Of a stretch of DNA of 64,000 bases, positions 56,800 through 64,000 are shown piece by piece. The notes below the pieces were generated by a model. It saw nothing but the letters and a program-made list of their open reading frames with translations, searched no databases and was not told where the DNA came from. How positions within the stretch are numbered: position 1 is the stretch's first letter; each line of letters opens with the position of its first letter. The stretch is from Parvibaculum lavamentivorans DS-1. Lineage in GTDB: Bacteria > Pseudomonadota > Alphaproteobacteria > Parvibaculales > Parvibaculaceae. Location of the stretch: assembly GCF_000017565.1 (NCBI RefSeq), contig NC_009719.1, positions 124,001 through 188,000 on the forward strand, given 5' to 3'. The position numbers were made by a program, and so were the translations under genes.

Positions 56800-58044
56800 A
56801 TGAAAGAACACGTGGCGAGGCGCGGCTGGTGGCGAGGTTTGGATCCCCGGAGTTCTGCTACCCTCTTCCTTATAGCTGCTTGCGGCACCTATGGCGCAGT
56901 CATCGCCTCCGTTCTGCCGAGCCTTGTCGGGACGTGGATCGCCGATGTTGGCCTCACCGAGCGTATGGCAGGGGAGGTCGCGACGATAAACGTGCTCGCC
57001 GCGACGCTCGGGCTCTGTCTTGCGCTCTTCCTCGTCTCGCGGTGGTCACTGCCACGGATAGCGCGGCTGGGTCTTCTTCTCGCCATCTCGGGTGATCTTC
57101 TCTCCATTCTCGCGTCGGATATGTTGCAGCTCTCGTTCCTGCGTGCTGTACAAGGCGTCGGCGTTGGCTTGCTCGTCGGTGCGACGACCAACTGGATCGG
57201 ACGACATGAATACGCGGCCCGAGGTTTCGGCATGTACATCATGCTGCAATTCATCCTGGCTGCGGTACTGATCGCGGCGATCCCGGCGCTCATGCCCTAT
57301 CTTGGAGCTGCGAGCGTTTATGTGACACTCCTCGCGCTCGCCGCCGTTTCCCTCATCCTTTATCCGCTGCTCGGTCTCAATGGCGGCGCGGTGCCCCTTC
57401 GGCCCGCCGCCGCGGAGGAACCGGAAGAGTCCGGCGCCGCCGCCGATACGGACTACCCCGCCCTGCTGAAATTCCTTTCCGTTCTCGCTTTCGGCCTCTT
57501 CAACATTGCTGCCATCGGTCTCTGGAGCTACATGTTGCGCTATGGCGAAGTCGTCGGCCTGTCGTCGGCAGCGGCAGCACAAACCCTCGCAATCTCTTCG
57601 CTATGCGGCATTCCCGGCACGATCCTCGTTATTGCACTGAGCGCGCGTTACGGCCGCTTCCTGCCCTTGATGTTGGCGCTCGCCATTTACACCGTCCCCG
57701 CCGCCGTTTTTGCGGTCTCCCATGTCGCGGCGGCGATCTTTGTCGCTGGCCTCGTCGTCCAGAATATCGCTTGGGCTGTTGTCGCGCCCTATTTCCAGGC
57801 GGTCCAGGCTGCGCTGGACCGGAGCGGCCGCCTCGCGGTCTGGGGCATGATAGTCGCCTCCATCGGCGCCGGCCTCGGTCCTGCCTTTATCGGATTTGCG
57901 ATCGACGGCACGTCTTATGGGATGGCTTTCGGAGGCGCTGTTCTGGCTCTCGGCCTTGCTGCGCTGGCGGGGGCGGTGCCCGCTCTGGTCACCGACAGGC
58001 GCGAACGCCCGACTCCCGCCGAAGGCATCTTGGCCGGTAGCTAA
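56800..58044 (+). CDS. MFS transporter, paralogue 1
   Basis: Major facilitator of 414 residues with about 12 hydrophobic helices. ATG 56800 is used because GGAGG precedes it by four bases; an earlier ATG at 56782 is possible. It opens with a short basic tail and RGLDPRSSATLFLIAACGTYGAV, of which the part after RS is helix 1. It is clearly related along its length to the carrier at 61132-62412 (for example GVGVGLLVGATTNWIG against GMGVGCLIGATISWFG). It should import or export a pathway compound. Its stop overlaps that of the convergent amidase gene. Confidence 0.88.
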   Translation: MKEHVARRGWWRGLDPRSSATLFLIAACGTYGAVIASVLPSLVGTWIADVGLTERMAGEVATINVLAATLGLCLALFLVSRWSLPRIARLGLLLAISGDLLSILASDMLQLSFLRAVQGVGVGLLVGATTNWIGRHEYAARGFGMYIMLQFILAAVLIAAIPALMPYLGAASVYVTLLALAAVSLILYPLLGLNGGAVPLRPAAAEEPEESGAAADTDYPALLKFLSVLAFGLFNIAAIGLWSYMLRYGEVVGLSSAAAAQTLAISSLCGIPGTILVIALSARYGRFLPLMLALAIYTVPAAVFAVSHVAAAIFVAGLVVQNIAWAVVAPYFQAVQAALDRSGRLAVWGMIVASIGAGLGPAFIGFAIDGTSYGMAFGGAVLALGLAALAGAVPALVTDRRERPTPAEGILAGS

Positions 58045-59489
58045 ATCTCGCTGCGGAAATCCGGGAACGCATCTCCATTGTAGAGAGGCTCCGCCACGCG
58101 CTCATAGGCGCTGGTCAGCGCGAACACAGTATTATCGTCGTAGCGGTCGCCGATGATCTGGATCGAGGTTGGCACATTATTGGACGCGCGGCCCGTCTGT
58201 GCCACGGCGATTGGATAAAGGTAGAGCAGATTGAAGGGATGCGTCAGGCACCAACCCGTCATCGAATCGACCGTCACGTTGTTTATGGTGACGCTATCGG
58301 TTGCATGATTGGTAGTCGCCGGGATCGAAGGCAGGCCTGTCGTCGGCGACACGATTGCGTCGAACCCCCCACTGAAAATTGCGTGCAGCTCGGTGTTCAT
58401 CTCCGCCGCAAGGATCGCCGCTCCTTCTGCCGCGCCCTTTGGAAGTGCAAGCATCTTCCGGTAAAGGCTGTGATACTGGTCCGACACCTGCTTTGGGTCG
58501 GAAATCATTTCCTGTACCTGGTCGAAAAACATCCGCCACGCCCCGTTGAGCAAGGTGCCGTAAACTGCGTCCTGCACTTTCTCATGGGTCCAGTTAACCG
58601 CCACTTCCTCGACACAGGCGCCAAGCGACTCGAAGTGTTTGAGCGCACGTTCCGTATTGGCGCGCACTTCGGGATCAATCTGAGCAAAGCCGAGATCCGG
58701 ACTATAGGCAATGCGCATCCCCGCAATGCCCGACATCGGGTTTGGCAGCGTATTCTTCTGGAGCGCCGTATGATCGTAGGAGGCCGGTCCATTGCCGATG
58801 TCATACATCATCGCGAGATCGGTCATGCTCCGCGCCATCGGGCCATAGACCGAGTGCGGCGATAGCGTCCAGGGTACAACGGTCGGAAAACGGCCAAATG
58901 GTGCTTTAAAACCGCAAACCCCGTTGACACCAGCGGGAATCCGGATCGAGCCACCGGAATCGCTGCCCGTCGCCAGCGTCGTTGTCCCTGCCGCGAGTGC
59001 CGCGCCCGAGCCGCCGGAAGAGCCACCCGGACCGTAGTCGAGATTCCACGGATTCCGCGTGGTGCCCCAGTGGAGCGATGTCGTCACTGTGCATATGCAG
59101 AATTCCGGCACAGTCGTCTTCGCATGGACGATTGCACCCGCATCGAGAAAGCGCTGCACCATGGGGTGCGAGGCGGGGGCTACATAGTCGAGAAAAAGTT
59201 TGGAGCCGGAGGCCGTTACCTTGCCTGCCAGATCCGTATCGTCCTTGACGGCGAGCGTTACGCCCTCGAGCGCCCGGGCTTCACCGGCCATGTAGCGCGC
59301 TTCTGCATATTTTGCTGCCTCGCGCGCCTCTTCATGGAAATTCCATGCGAAGGCGTTGATCTTCGGCTCGACTTCCTCTGCCCGCGCAATCTGCGCTTCG
59401 AGAACCTCGACAGGAGAGAGCTGCTTCGCCCGGTAGAGCCGAAGCTGAGTGGAGGCAGGCATATAGGCGAGGTCGAGCTGGGCGGCCAT
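58041..59489 (-). CDS. Amidase-signature hydrolase
   Basis: Amidase of 482 residues with the full Ser-cisSer-Lys triad: Lys-82 in LAVKDDTDL, the Gly/Ser-rich GPGGSSGGSGAALAAG (cis-Ser at about 157), and nucleophile Ser-181 in GSDSGGSIRIPAG. It cleaves an amide to acid and ammonia or amine; related members also act as ester or carbamate hydrolases. No signal peptide is seen, so it works in the cytoplasm. Between two MFS paralogues and next to an aldehyde dehydrogenase, it probably acts on an imported amide. Confidence 0.94.
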   Translation of the reverse strand: MAAQLDLAYMPASTQLRLYRAKQLSPVEVLEAQIARAEEVEPKINAFAWNFHEEAREAAKYAEARYMAGEARALEGVTLAVKDDTDLAGKVTASGSKLFLDYVAPASHPMVQRFLDAGAIVHAKTTVPEFCICTVTTSLHWGTTRNPWNLDYGPGGSSGGSGAALAAGTTTLATGSDSGGSIRIPAGVNGVCGFKAPFGRFPTVVPWTLSPHSVYGPMARSMTDLAMMYDIGNGPASYDHTALQKNTLPNPMSGIAGMRIAYSPDLGFAQIDPEVRANTERALKHFESLGACVEEVAVNWTHEKVQDAVYGTLLNGAWRMFFDQVQEMISDPKQVSDQYHSLYRKMLALPKGAAEGAAILAAEMNTELHAIFSGGFDAIVSPTTGLPSIPATTNHATDSVTINNVTVDSMTGWCLTHPFNLLYLYPIAVAQTGRASNNVPTSIQIIGDRYDDNTVFALTSAYERVAEPLYNGDAFPDFRSEI

Positions 59490-59571
59490 GTGGAAGTCCC
59501 CTTTTTCTTTCCCTTACAATAAGGGGGATAGGAGCGGCCTTGCGCCATATCCTTCTTTGGCCACAGCCGGG

Positions 59572-60993
59572 TCAGGGAAGAGCGATCGCCTTGATCTCGG
59601 TAAAGTCCTCGATGCCGAAAATCCCACCTTCGCGCCCATTGCCGGACTGACGAAAGCCGCCAAAAGGCATATCCGCGCCGGGGATCGTCATATTGACATG
59701 GACTTGCCCCGCGCGCAGCCGGCGCGCGATGGCGATTGCGTGTTCTCTGTCTTGAGAGGAAACATAGGCCGCAAGCCCATATGGCGTATCGTTTGCGATC
59801 CGCACGGCTTCTTCCTCATCGTCATATGAGAGAATCGAAAGCACCGGCCCGAAGATTTCCTCCCGGGCAATTGTCATGTCCGGTGTGACGTGAGCGAAGA
59901 CAGTCGGCTTCACAAAATAGCCAGGCGGTAGATCATCGATGGGCTCTGCTCCACCCGCTATTAAAATAGCGCCTTCCTGCTGTCCGACCTCGATATAATT
60001 TCTTACTCGCTTGAGATGAGCGCGAGATACGACGGGACCGAGATCCGTTTCCTCATTCTCCGGGTCTCCGACGCGAAGTGCCTTCGCGGCCTCTTCGGCA
60101 CGTTCGGCGATTTCGTCATGACGGTCCGACGGCACGATAAGTCTCGTCGGCGCATTGCAGGATTGTCCGGAATTTTCCATGCAGGCTTCGACCGCCTGGC
60201 GGACAGCGACGTCAAAATCGGCATCGCGCAGCAGGATATTCGGCGATTTGCCTCCCAGTTCCTGTGTCACGCGCTTCACGGTCGGCGCGGCGTTGATCGC
60301 GACCTGAACACCTGCCGCCGTCGATCCGGTGAACGAAACCATATCGATGAGCGGATGGGTGGCTATCGCCGCGCCAACGGTCCTTCCCTCACCATGCAGC
60401 AGGTTGAACACGCCTTTGGGGACGCCGGCCTCTTCCAGGATTTCCGCGAAAAGCACCGCCGACATGGGGGTCAGTTCACTCGCCTTGAGTACCATCGTGC
60501 ATCCTGCCGCGATGGCGGGTGCAACTTTGCCGGCGATCTGGTTCATGGGCCAGTTCCAGGGGGTGATGAGCCCGCAAACGCCCACAGGCTCCCTGCGAAG
60601 AACCCCGCCGCTCAGCGGCCGTTCAATTTGAAACTCTTCCAAGGCTTCTATGGCAGCGCGCAGATGATCTGACCCCGCCGCAGCTTGTGCCTCTCGCGAA
60701 AGCCTCCTTGGGGCGCCCATCTCGACGGTGATTGCCCCGGCGATTTCGGGGCGGCGGCGCTCATATATGTTGAGTATTCGTTTGAGCAGGGCCAGCCGCT
60801 CGGCAACCGTGGTTTCGGAGAAGCTGGTAAAGGCTTCCGATGCAACCCTCACGGCGGCGTCCACGTCCTTCGCCGTACCAAGCGCAATCTCCCCGTAAGG
60901 CGTATCGGTCGCGGGGTTGAAAAGCTTTTGTCTGGCCCGCGAAGGGGCGTCCACCCACTCACCGCCGATAAAATATCTGTCGAAAACCTTCAT
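59572..60993 (-). CDS. Aldehyde dehydrogenase (NAD(P)+)
   Basis: ALDH of 473 residues from ATG 60993. Catalytic residues are Cys-279 in ENSGQSCNAPTRL, Glu-245 in VTQELGGKSPN and Asn-147 in TPWNWPMN; FTGSTAAG is the coenzyme loop. It oxidises an aldehyde to acid, possibly the aldehyde made by the aminotransferase at 52064-53455. It runs in the same direction as the amidase gene, 82 bp upstream of it, and is divergent from the second MFS gene. Confidence 0.96.
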   Translation of the reverse strand: MKVFDRYFIGGEWVDAPSRARQKLFNPATDTPYGEIALGTAKDVDAAVRVASEAFTSFSETTVAERLALLKRILNIYERRRPEIAGAITVEMGAPRRLSREAQAAAGSDHLRAAIEALEEFQIERPLSGGVLRREPVGVCGLITPWNWPMNQIAGKVAPAIAAGCTMVLKASELTPMSAVLFAEILEEAGVPKGVFNLLHGEGRTVGAAIATHPLIDMVSFTGSTAAGVQVAINAAPTVKRVTQELGGKSPNILLRDADFDVAVRQAVEACMENSGQSCNAPTRLIVPSDRHDEIAERAEEAAKALRVGDPENEETDLGPVVSRAHLKRVRNYIEVGQQEGAILIAGGAEPIDDLPPGYFVKPTVFAHVTPDMTIAREEIFGPVLSILSYDDEEEAVRIANDTPYGLAAYVSSQDREHAIAIARRLRAGQVHVNMTIPGADMPFGGFRQSGNGREGGIFGIEDFTEIKAIALP

Positions 60994-61131
60994 GATCTCG
61001 ATTCCCCGGCTGAAGGCGGACAGTTTATCAATTCGTCCACCGGCAACCATGGTCTCCTGAGGCTATCTGCGGCTCCCCGTGCCAAGGCGGGTGAATTCTC
61101 CCGCTTGCTGGCGGCGCTCGCGGTGTCCAAT

Positions 61132-62412
61132 ATGGAGGCGGATTATTGGGGGGCTAAGGTGGCGGGACGGGGAAGGCTACGACGATACATATGGTGGGCC
61201 CGGTTTGATCGCCGCAGCGTCAAGCTGTTCATTGTCGCTGTTGTGGGCGCATATGGGGCGGTCGCCGTTTCTTCGCTGCCGATCTTCGTCAATAGCTGGG
61301 CGTCGCATCCCGGCATCTCCGAGCAGATGGCCGTCGAAATTGCAGGCATCAATATATCGGCGATGGCTGTAGGTCTCTTCCTGTCGTTTTTCCTCGCTCC
61401 CCGATGGCCGTTGCCTCTTGTCGCGTTTACAGGTGTAGGGCTCGCCATTATCGGCGATGTCAGCTCTCTTGCAGTGAGCGAGGTGGCACAGCTGCGCGCT
61501 CTCCGGGCATTGGAAGGGATGGGCGTGGGATGCTTAATTGGCGCGACAATCAGTTGGTTTGGGTCGCATGAACAGGCCGCTCGAGGGTTCGCCATCTATA
61601 TTGGGATCCAGATGGCCATCGCCGTGACATTGCTCACTATTCTGCCGGACATCAATCCAGGCCCGAACAGCCTGCATCTCGCATTACTTCTGTTCGGCAT
61701 TTTCTGCGCGTCTCTGTGCCCGTTTCTCGGCGGCGCAAAGCCGGCGGCGAACCGTGTGCTAGGCGCAGCGGGTGTCAGGGGCACACAAGTATTGCGAGTT
61801 TTCTCTGTGCTTGCCCTCGGTGTGTTCAACTTCACGGCGTTCGGCCTGTGGAGCTGCATGTTGCGCTTTGACCAGATAGCCGAGCCTTCCGGCGGATTAA
61901 TTTCGCAGGTAGCGGTATGGGCATCGCTCTGCGCTGTTGCGGGAGCAGCCCTGGCGATATTGCTGAGCGACCGTTATGGCCGGTTTCGGCCAATGATGGC
62001 CGGACTGGGCATTTACATCATGGCGCTGGTTCTGTTCTCTTGGGCACAAATCTCCCTGGAGATCATCATCGTCGTGCTGCTGCTTCAGAGCTTTGCCTGG
62101 GCACTCAGCGTGCCATATTTTCAGGCTGTACAGGCGGCACTGGACAAGACCGGAAACCTCGCAATCTGGGGGTCGCTCGCCGGCTGGGCAGGAGCTGCAT
62201 CTGGTGCTGTCCTGCTTGTCATGACAATGGCCGGAAGCTCCTATGTCAATCCGATTGCAATTACGATTTTTCTCCTCGCCGGTACCTGGGCGCTATGTGC
62301 AGGGCCCGCCATACTTGTCGATCTTCACGAAAATTCCCTGAAGCGAAAGCGGCGAGAAGGTTTGCCCGAAGTAGCGCCTGTGCCGTCGGGTTCAGTTCAC
62401 TCGCAGCTTTAG
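61132..62412 (+). CDS. MFS transporter, paralogue 2
   Basis: Major facilitator of 426 residues with about 12 hydrophobic helices, paralogous to the carrier at 56800-58044. ATG 61132 is used although the ribosome site is weak; the reading frame stays open upstream inside the antisense of the ALDH gene. The cytoplasmic ends include RALEGMGVGCLIGATISWFG and FAWALSVPYFQAVQAALDKT, the latter matching AWAVVAPYFQAVQAALDRS of paralogue 1. Keeping both suggests two related substrates, or import and export. Confidence 0.87.
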   Translation: MEADYWGAKVAGRGRLRRYIWWARFDRRSVKLFIVAVVGAYGAVAVSSLPIFVNSWASHPGISEQMAVEIAGINISAMAVGLFLSFFLAPRWPLPLVAFTGVGLAIIGDVSSLAVSEVAQLRALRALEGMGVGCLIGATISWFGSHEQAARGFAIYIGIQMAIAVTLLTILPDINPGPNSLHLALLLFGIFCASLCPFLGGAKPAANRVLGAAGVRGTQVLRVFSVLALGVFNFTAFGLWSCMLRFDQIAEPSGGLISQVAVWASLCAVAGAALAILLSDRYGRFRPMMAGLGIYIMALVLFSWAQISLEIIIVVLLLQSFAWALSVPYFQAVQAALDKTGNLAIWGSLAGWAGAASGAVLLVMTMAGSSYVNPIAITIFLLAGTWALCAGPAILVDLHENSLKRKRREGLPEVAPVPSGSVHSQL

Positions 62413-62422
62413 AGGGGGAACC

Positions 62423-63580
62423 TCAGGCCTTCTCGCAAGCCGCACGAAGTTCATCTTCTATCGCCCAAAGCCTGTCCTGGCCCCATAGCAGGTCCCCGCC
62501 TTGAACTCGAAAGGCGGGGACACCCCAAACGCCGCCTGTAAACATGGCCTCTCTGTTCTCCTCGGCCACCTCGCGCCATGAAGGATCTCCTAATGCATTC
62601 CGGACCTGGGCCCGGCTCAGGCCGGCCCTTTGTGCCATGCGCATTAATCCCGTCTTTGATGCTGCGTTCATGCCTTCGGCAAAGACACCCTGAAGGAACG
62701 ATGCCGCAAACTGCGGCCCGAGCCCTTCGCGGATTGCATGATGGAGCACCGACAAGCCGCGCTCGGCGCCTGCCCCCACAGGATCCGAAATGCGCCCGAA
62801 GGGCAGGCCGAGCCGTTCGGCTTCGCGCTTGCAGTCCCGGACGATATAAATTCGCTTAGCGAGCGGCACCGGCAGGCCGCGCATGACCATCGGCAATACG
62901 AACCTCAATCGCAAATCGGCGCCATAATGGCTCGCAAGCTTCACCAGGCGGTCGATGGCGAGATAGGTATAGGGGCTGCGGAAGGAGATGAACGCCTCCA
63001 GAAGGGGTGGCGTCTCGGCCCGCCTCACCGGCTCGAGCTTGATCTCGCGGCGCGGCGCGATGAAGCCGCCCGGCGCATCGGATCGCCGGAAGGGGGCCAG
63101 ACGCTCTTCAAGAAAGCTCAAGCGGTCGAGACCCCAGAACCACTCTCCTTCGAAGTGAAAAGTGGCACCAAGATAATGACCGAGTTTCCTCCGCAGGGCG
63201 TCTCCAGCCGCGAGAGCGGCGGCGCTGGGTGCGGGGGCGATGGCAGTCAAGCCGCTCGCGTCAAGACTGAAGCCCGTGTGCCGCGCGAGAAGCTCGGCAT
63301 CTCGCAAGCCGTACGCTGCGAGCATCTTTGGCTCCGGTGCCGCAGCCATATCCGGAGCGGTGACCGGATGAACTTCGATGTCAATGTCATATCGCTCCTT
63401 CAGAAGCGGCACCGCCTGAATAGCGAGAACGCTATAGGGATCGTCAACCTGATGGAAAAAGCGGACCAATGGCCGCCGCCGGAGTATCTGCCGGACGAAT
63501 GCATGCCTTCGCCGACGTAACGTACGCAGGCGGGCGCTTGTTATGGCGCTCGCAACGACTTGTTCCAGCATTGCCCGCAT
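62423..63580 (-). CDS. Tandem DsbA-fold (HCCA isomerase-like) protein
   Basis: Protein of 385 residues, about twice the size of a normal 2-hydroxychromene-2-carboxylate isomerase or FrnE-type protein. Two thioredoxin-like halves are visible: the first opens VRFFHQVDDPYSVLAIQAV (about 40-60), the second opens EAFISFRSPYTYLAIDRLV (about 190-210), and a late GVWGVPAFRV is the cis-Pro loop. No C-x-x-C is seen, so it is not a thiol oxidase. It may be a glutathione-dependent isomerase. ATG 63580 follows GGGGAGAG; a TTG at 63595 is an alternative. It converges on the second MFS gene. Confidence 0.82.
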   Translation of the reverse strand: MRAMLEQVVASAITSARLRTLRRRRHAFVRQILRRRPLVRFFHQVDDPYSVLAIQAVPLLKERYDIDIEVHPVTAPDMAAAPEPKMLAAYGLRDAELLARHTGFSLDASGLTAIAPAPSAAALAAGDALRRKLGHYLGATFHFEGEWFWGLDRLSFLEERLAPFRRSDAPGGFIAPRREIKLEPVRRAETPPLLEAFISFRSPYTYLAIDRLVKLASHYGADLRLRFVLPMVMRGLPVPLAKRIYIVRDCKREAERLGLPFGRISDPVGAGAERGLSVLHHAIREGLGPQFAASFLQGVFAEGMNAASKTGLMRMAQRAGLSRAQVRNALGDPSWREVAEENREAMFTGGVWGVPAFRVQGGDLLWGQDRLWAIEDELRAACEKA

Positions 63581-63622
63581 GGAATCTCTCCCCAACCACT
63601 AGTGGGCCTTTTGCCCGGAATC

Positions 63623-63647
63623 ATATTGACACGCCAAATGTCAATAT
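63623..63647. promoter_or_regulatory. 25-bp inverted repeat in a divergent promoter region
   Basis: ATATTGACA and TGTCAATAT pair perfectly (9 bp) around a 7-base spacer, in the 161-bp gap between the leftward DsbA-fold gene and the rightward FAH gene. The TTGACA within an arm could double as a -35 box. Confidence 0.6.
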
Positions 63648-63741
63648 TGCCAGCCAGGCGTCGCCCTGTAAATGCGCCGATGCTTCGCGTCCGTCGATGT
63701 CTGTAATAAGCTGGCCGCTACAATGCTTTTCGGAGATTGAT

Positions 63742-64000
63742 ATGCGTCTTGTGACTTTTGAGAAAAACGGCACCGCGAGGCTCGGACTGGCTGAAGGCTT
63801 GGAGGTTGCCGATCTCTCCGGTTCAGATAGCACCCCGGCATCGCTTCTCGCGCTTCTCGCTGCGGGCGATGAGGGATTAGCTGCCGCACGAAAGGCCGCG
63901 ATTTCCGCCCCGCGATACCCGCTCGACGAGTTGAAACTTCTTCCAGTCTTGCCAAGGCCGGGAAAGATTATCTGTCTCGGCCTTAACTACGCGGCCCACG
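63742..64000 (+). CDS. Fumarylacetoacetate-hydrolase-family protein, N-terminal part (partial)
   Basis: The first 86 codons of an FAH-family protein that runs out of the window. It opens RLVTFEKNGTARLGLAEGLEVADL, the usual N-terminal cap domain, and reaches PVLPRPGKIICLGLNYAAH, the start of the catalytic domain (the family phrase is K-I-x-x-x-G-x-N-Y-x-x-H). Full-length members hydrolyse C-C bonds in acylpyruvates or decarboxylate aromatic-ring cleavage products. No signal peptide is present, unlike the FAH-family protein at 17576-18709. It is divergent from the DsbA-fold gene. Confidence 0.88.
   Translation, partial: MRLVTFEKNGTARLGLAEGLEVADLSGSDSTPASLLALLAAGDEGLAAARKAAISAPRYPLDELKLLPVLPRPGKIICLGLNYAAH

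Overview
The window is high-GC DNA from an alphaproteobacterium. The backbone order chvI-chvG-hprK-EIIA-HPr, ahcY, divL, tsaE-amgK-murU-addB-addA-trxA, folC-accD-trpA-trpB-trpF-pyrF-lapA-ihfB-sppA-rpsA-cmk-aroA is typical of Hyphomicrobiales (rhizobia-like) chromosomes. The mix of fatty-acid, steroid-like and hydrocarbon-type catabolic genes would suit a marine or soil degrader such as Parvibaculum, but that genus guess is recalled, not proven.

Region 1 (1-8.9 kb) is conserved core: the end of the ChvI response regulator, the sensor kinase ChvG, the short HPr kinase, PTS IIA(Man) and HPr, a convergent acyl-CoA thioesterase, ahcY with an operator, promoter and structured leader, and a DivL-type kinase whose phospho-acceptor histidine is a tyrosine.

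Region 2 (8.9-23.1 kb) looks like a 14-kb accessory block set between divL and tsaE. It holds a ribbon-helix-helix/membrane protein pair, a GST, sodC flanked by two copies of a structured repeat, a Tat-exported molybdenum hydroxylase pair, an orphan ferredoxin/ferredoxin reductase pair, a lone small HTH gene in AT-richer DNA with several inverted repeats, and a four-gene operon (flavin monooxygenase, degenerate SDR, membrane protein, exported FAH-fold protein) divergent from a TetR gene. An AhpD-like gene preceded by three 11-bp direct repeats follows. The palindromic repeats I noticed lie almost only here.

Region 3 (23.1-44.6 kb) is core again: tsaE, peptidoglycan-recycling amgK-murU, AddAB recombination nuclease, thioredoxin, then a long leftward block for folate, fatty-acid, tryptophan and pyrimidine synthesis, IHF-beta, SppA, ribosomal protein S1, Cmk and AroA, ending with a TIGR02300-type protein and tRNA-Ala(GGC).

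Region 4 (44.7-49.9 kb) is a TetR-controlled acyl-CoA catabolic operon: ligase, SCP-x-type thiolase, two MaoC-type hydratase-fold proteins and a 17-beta-HSD-type SDR.

Region 5 (50-64 kb) is a second catabolic island with its own LuxR-type regulator: Rieske oxygenase, class III aminotransferase, DUF1302 outer-membrane and DUF1329 periplasmic proteins, two paralogous MFS carriers, amidase, aldehyde dehydrogenase, a tandem DsbA/HCCA-isomerase-fold protein and the start of an FAH-family hydrolase. Together they suggest uptake and breakdown of an amine- or amide-containing organic compound. The substrate cannot be read from the sequence.
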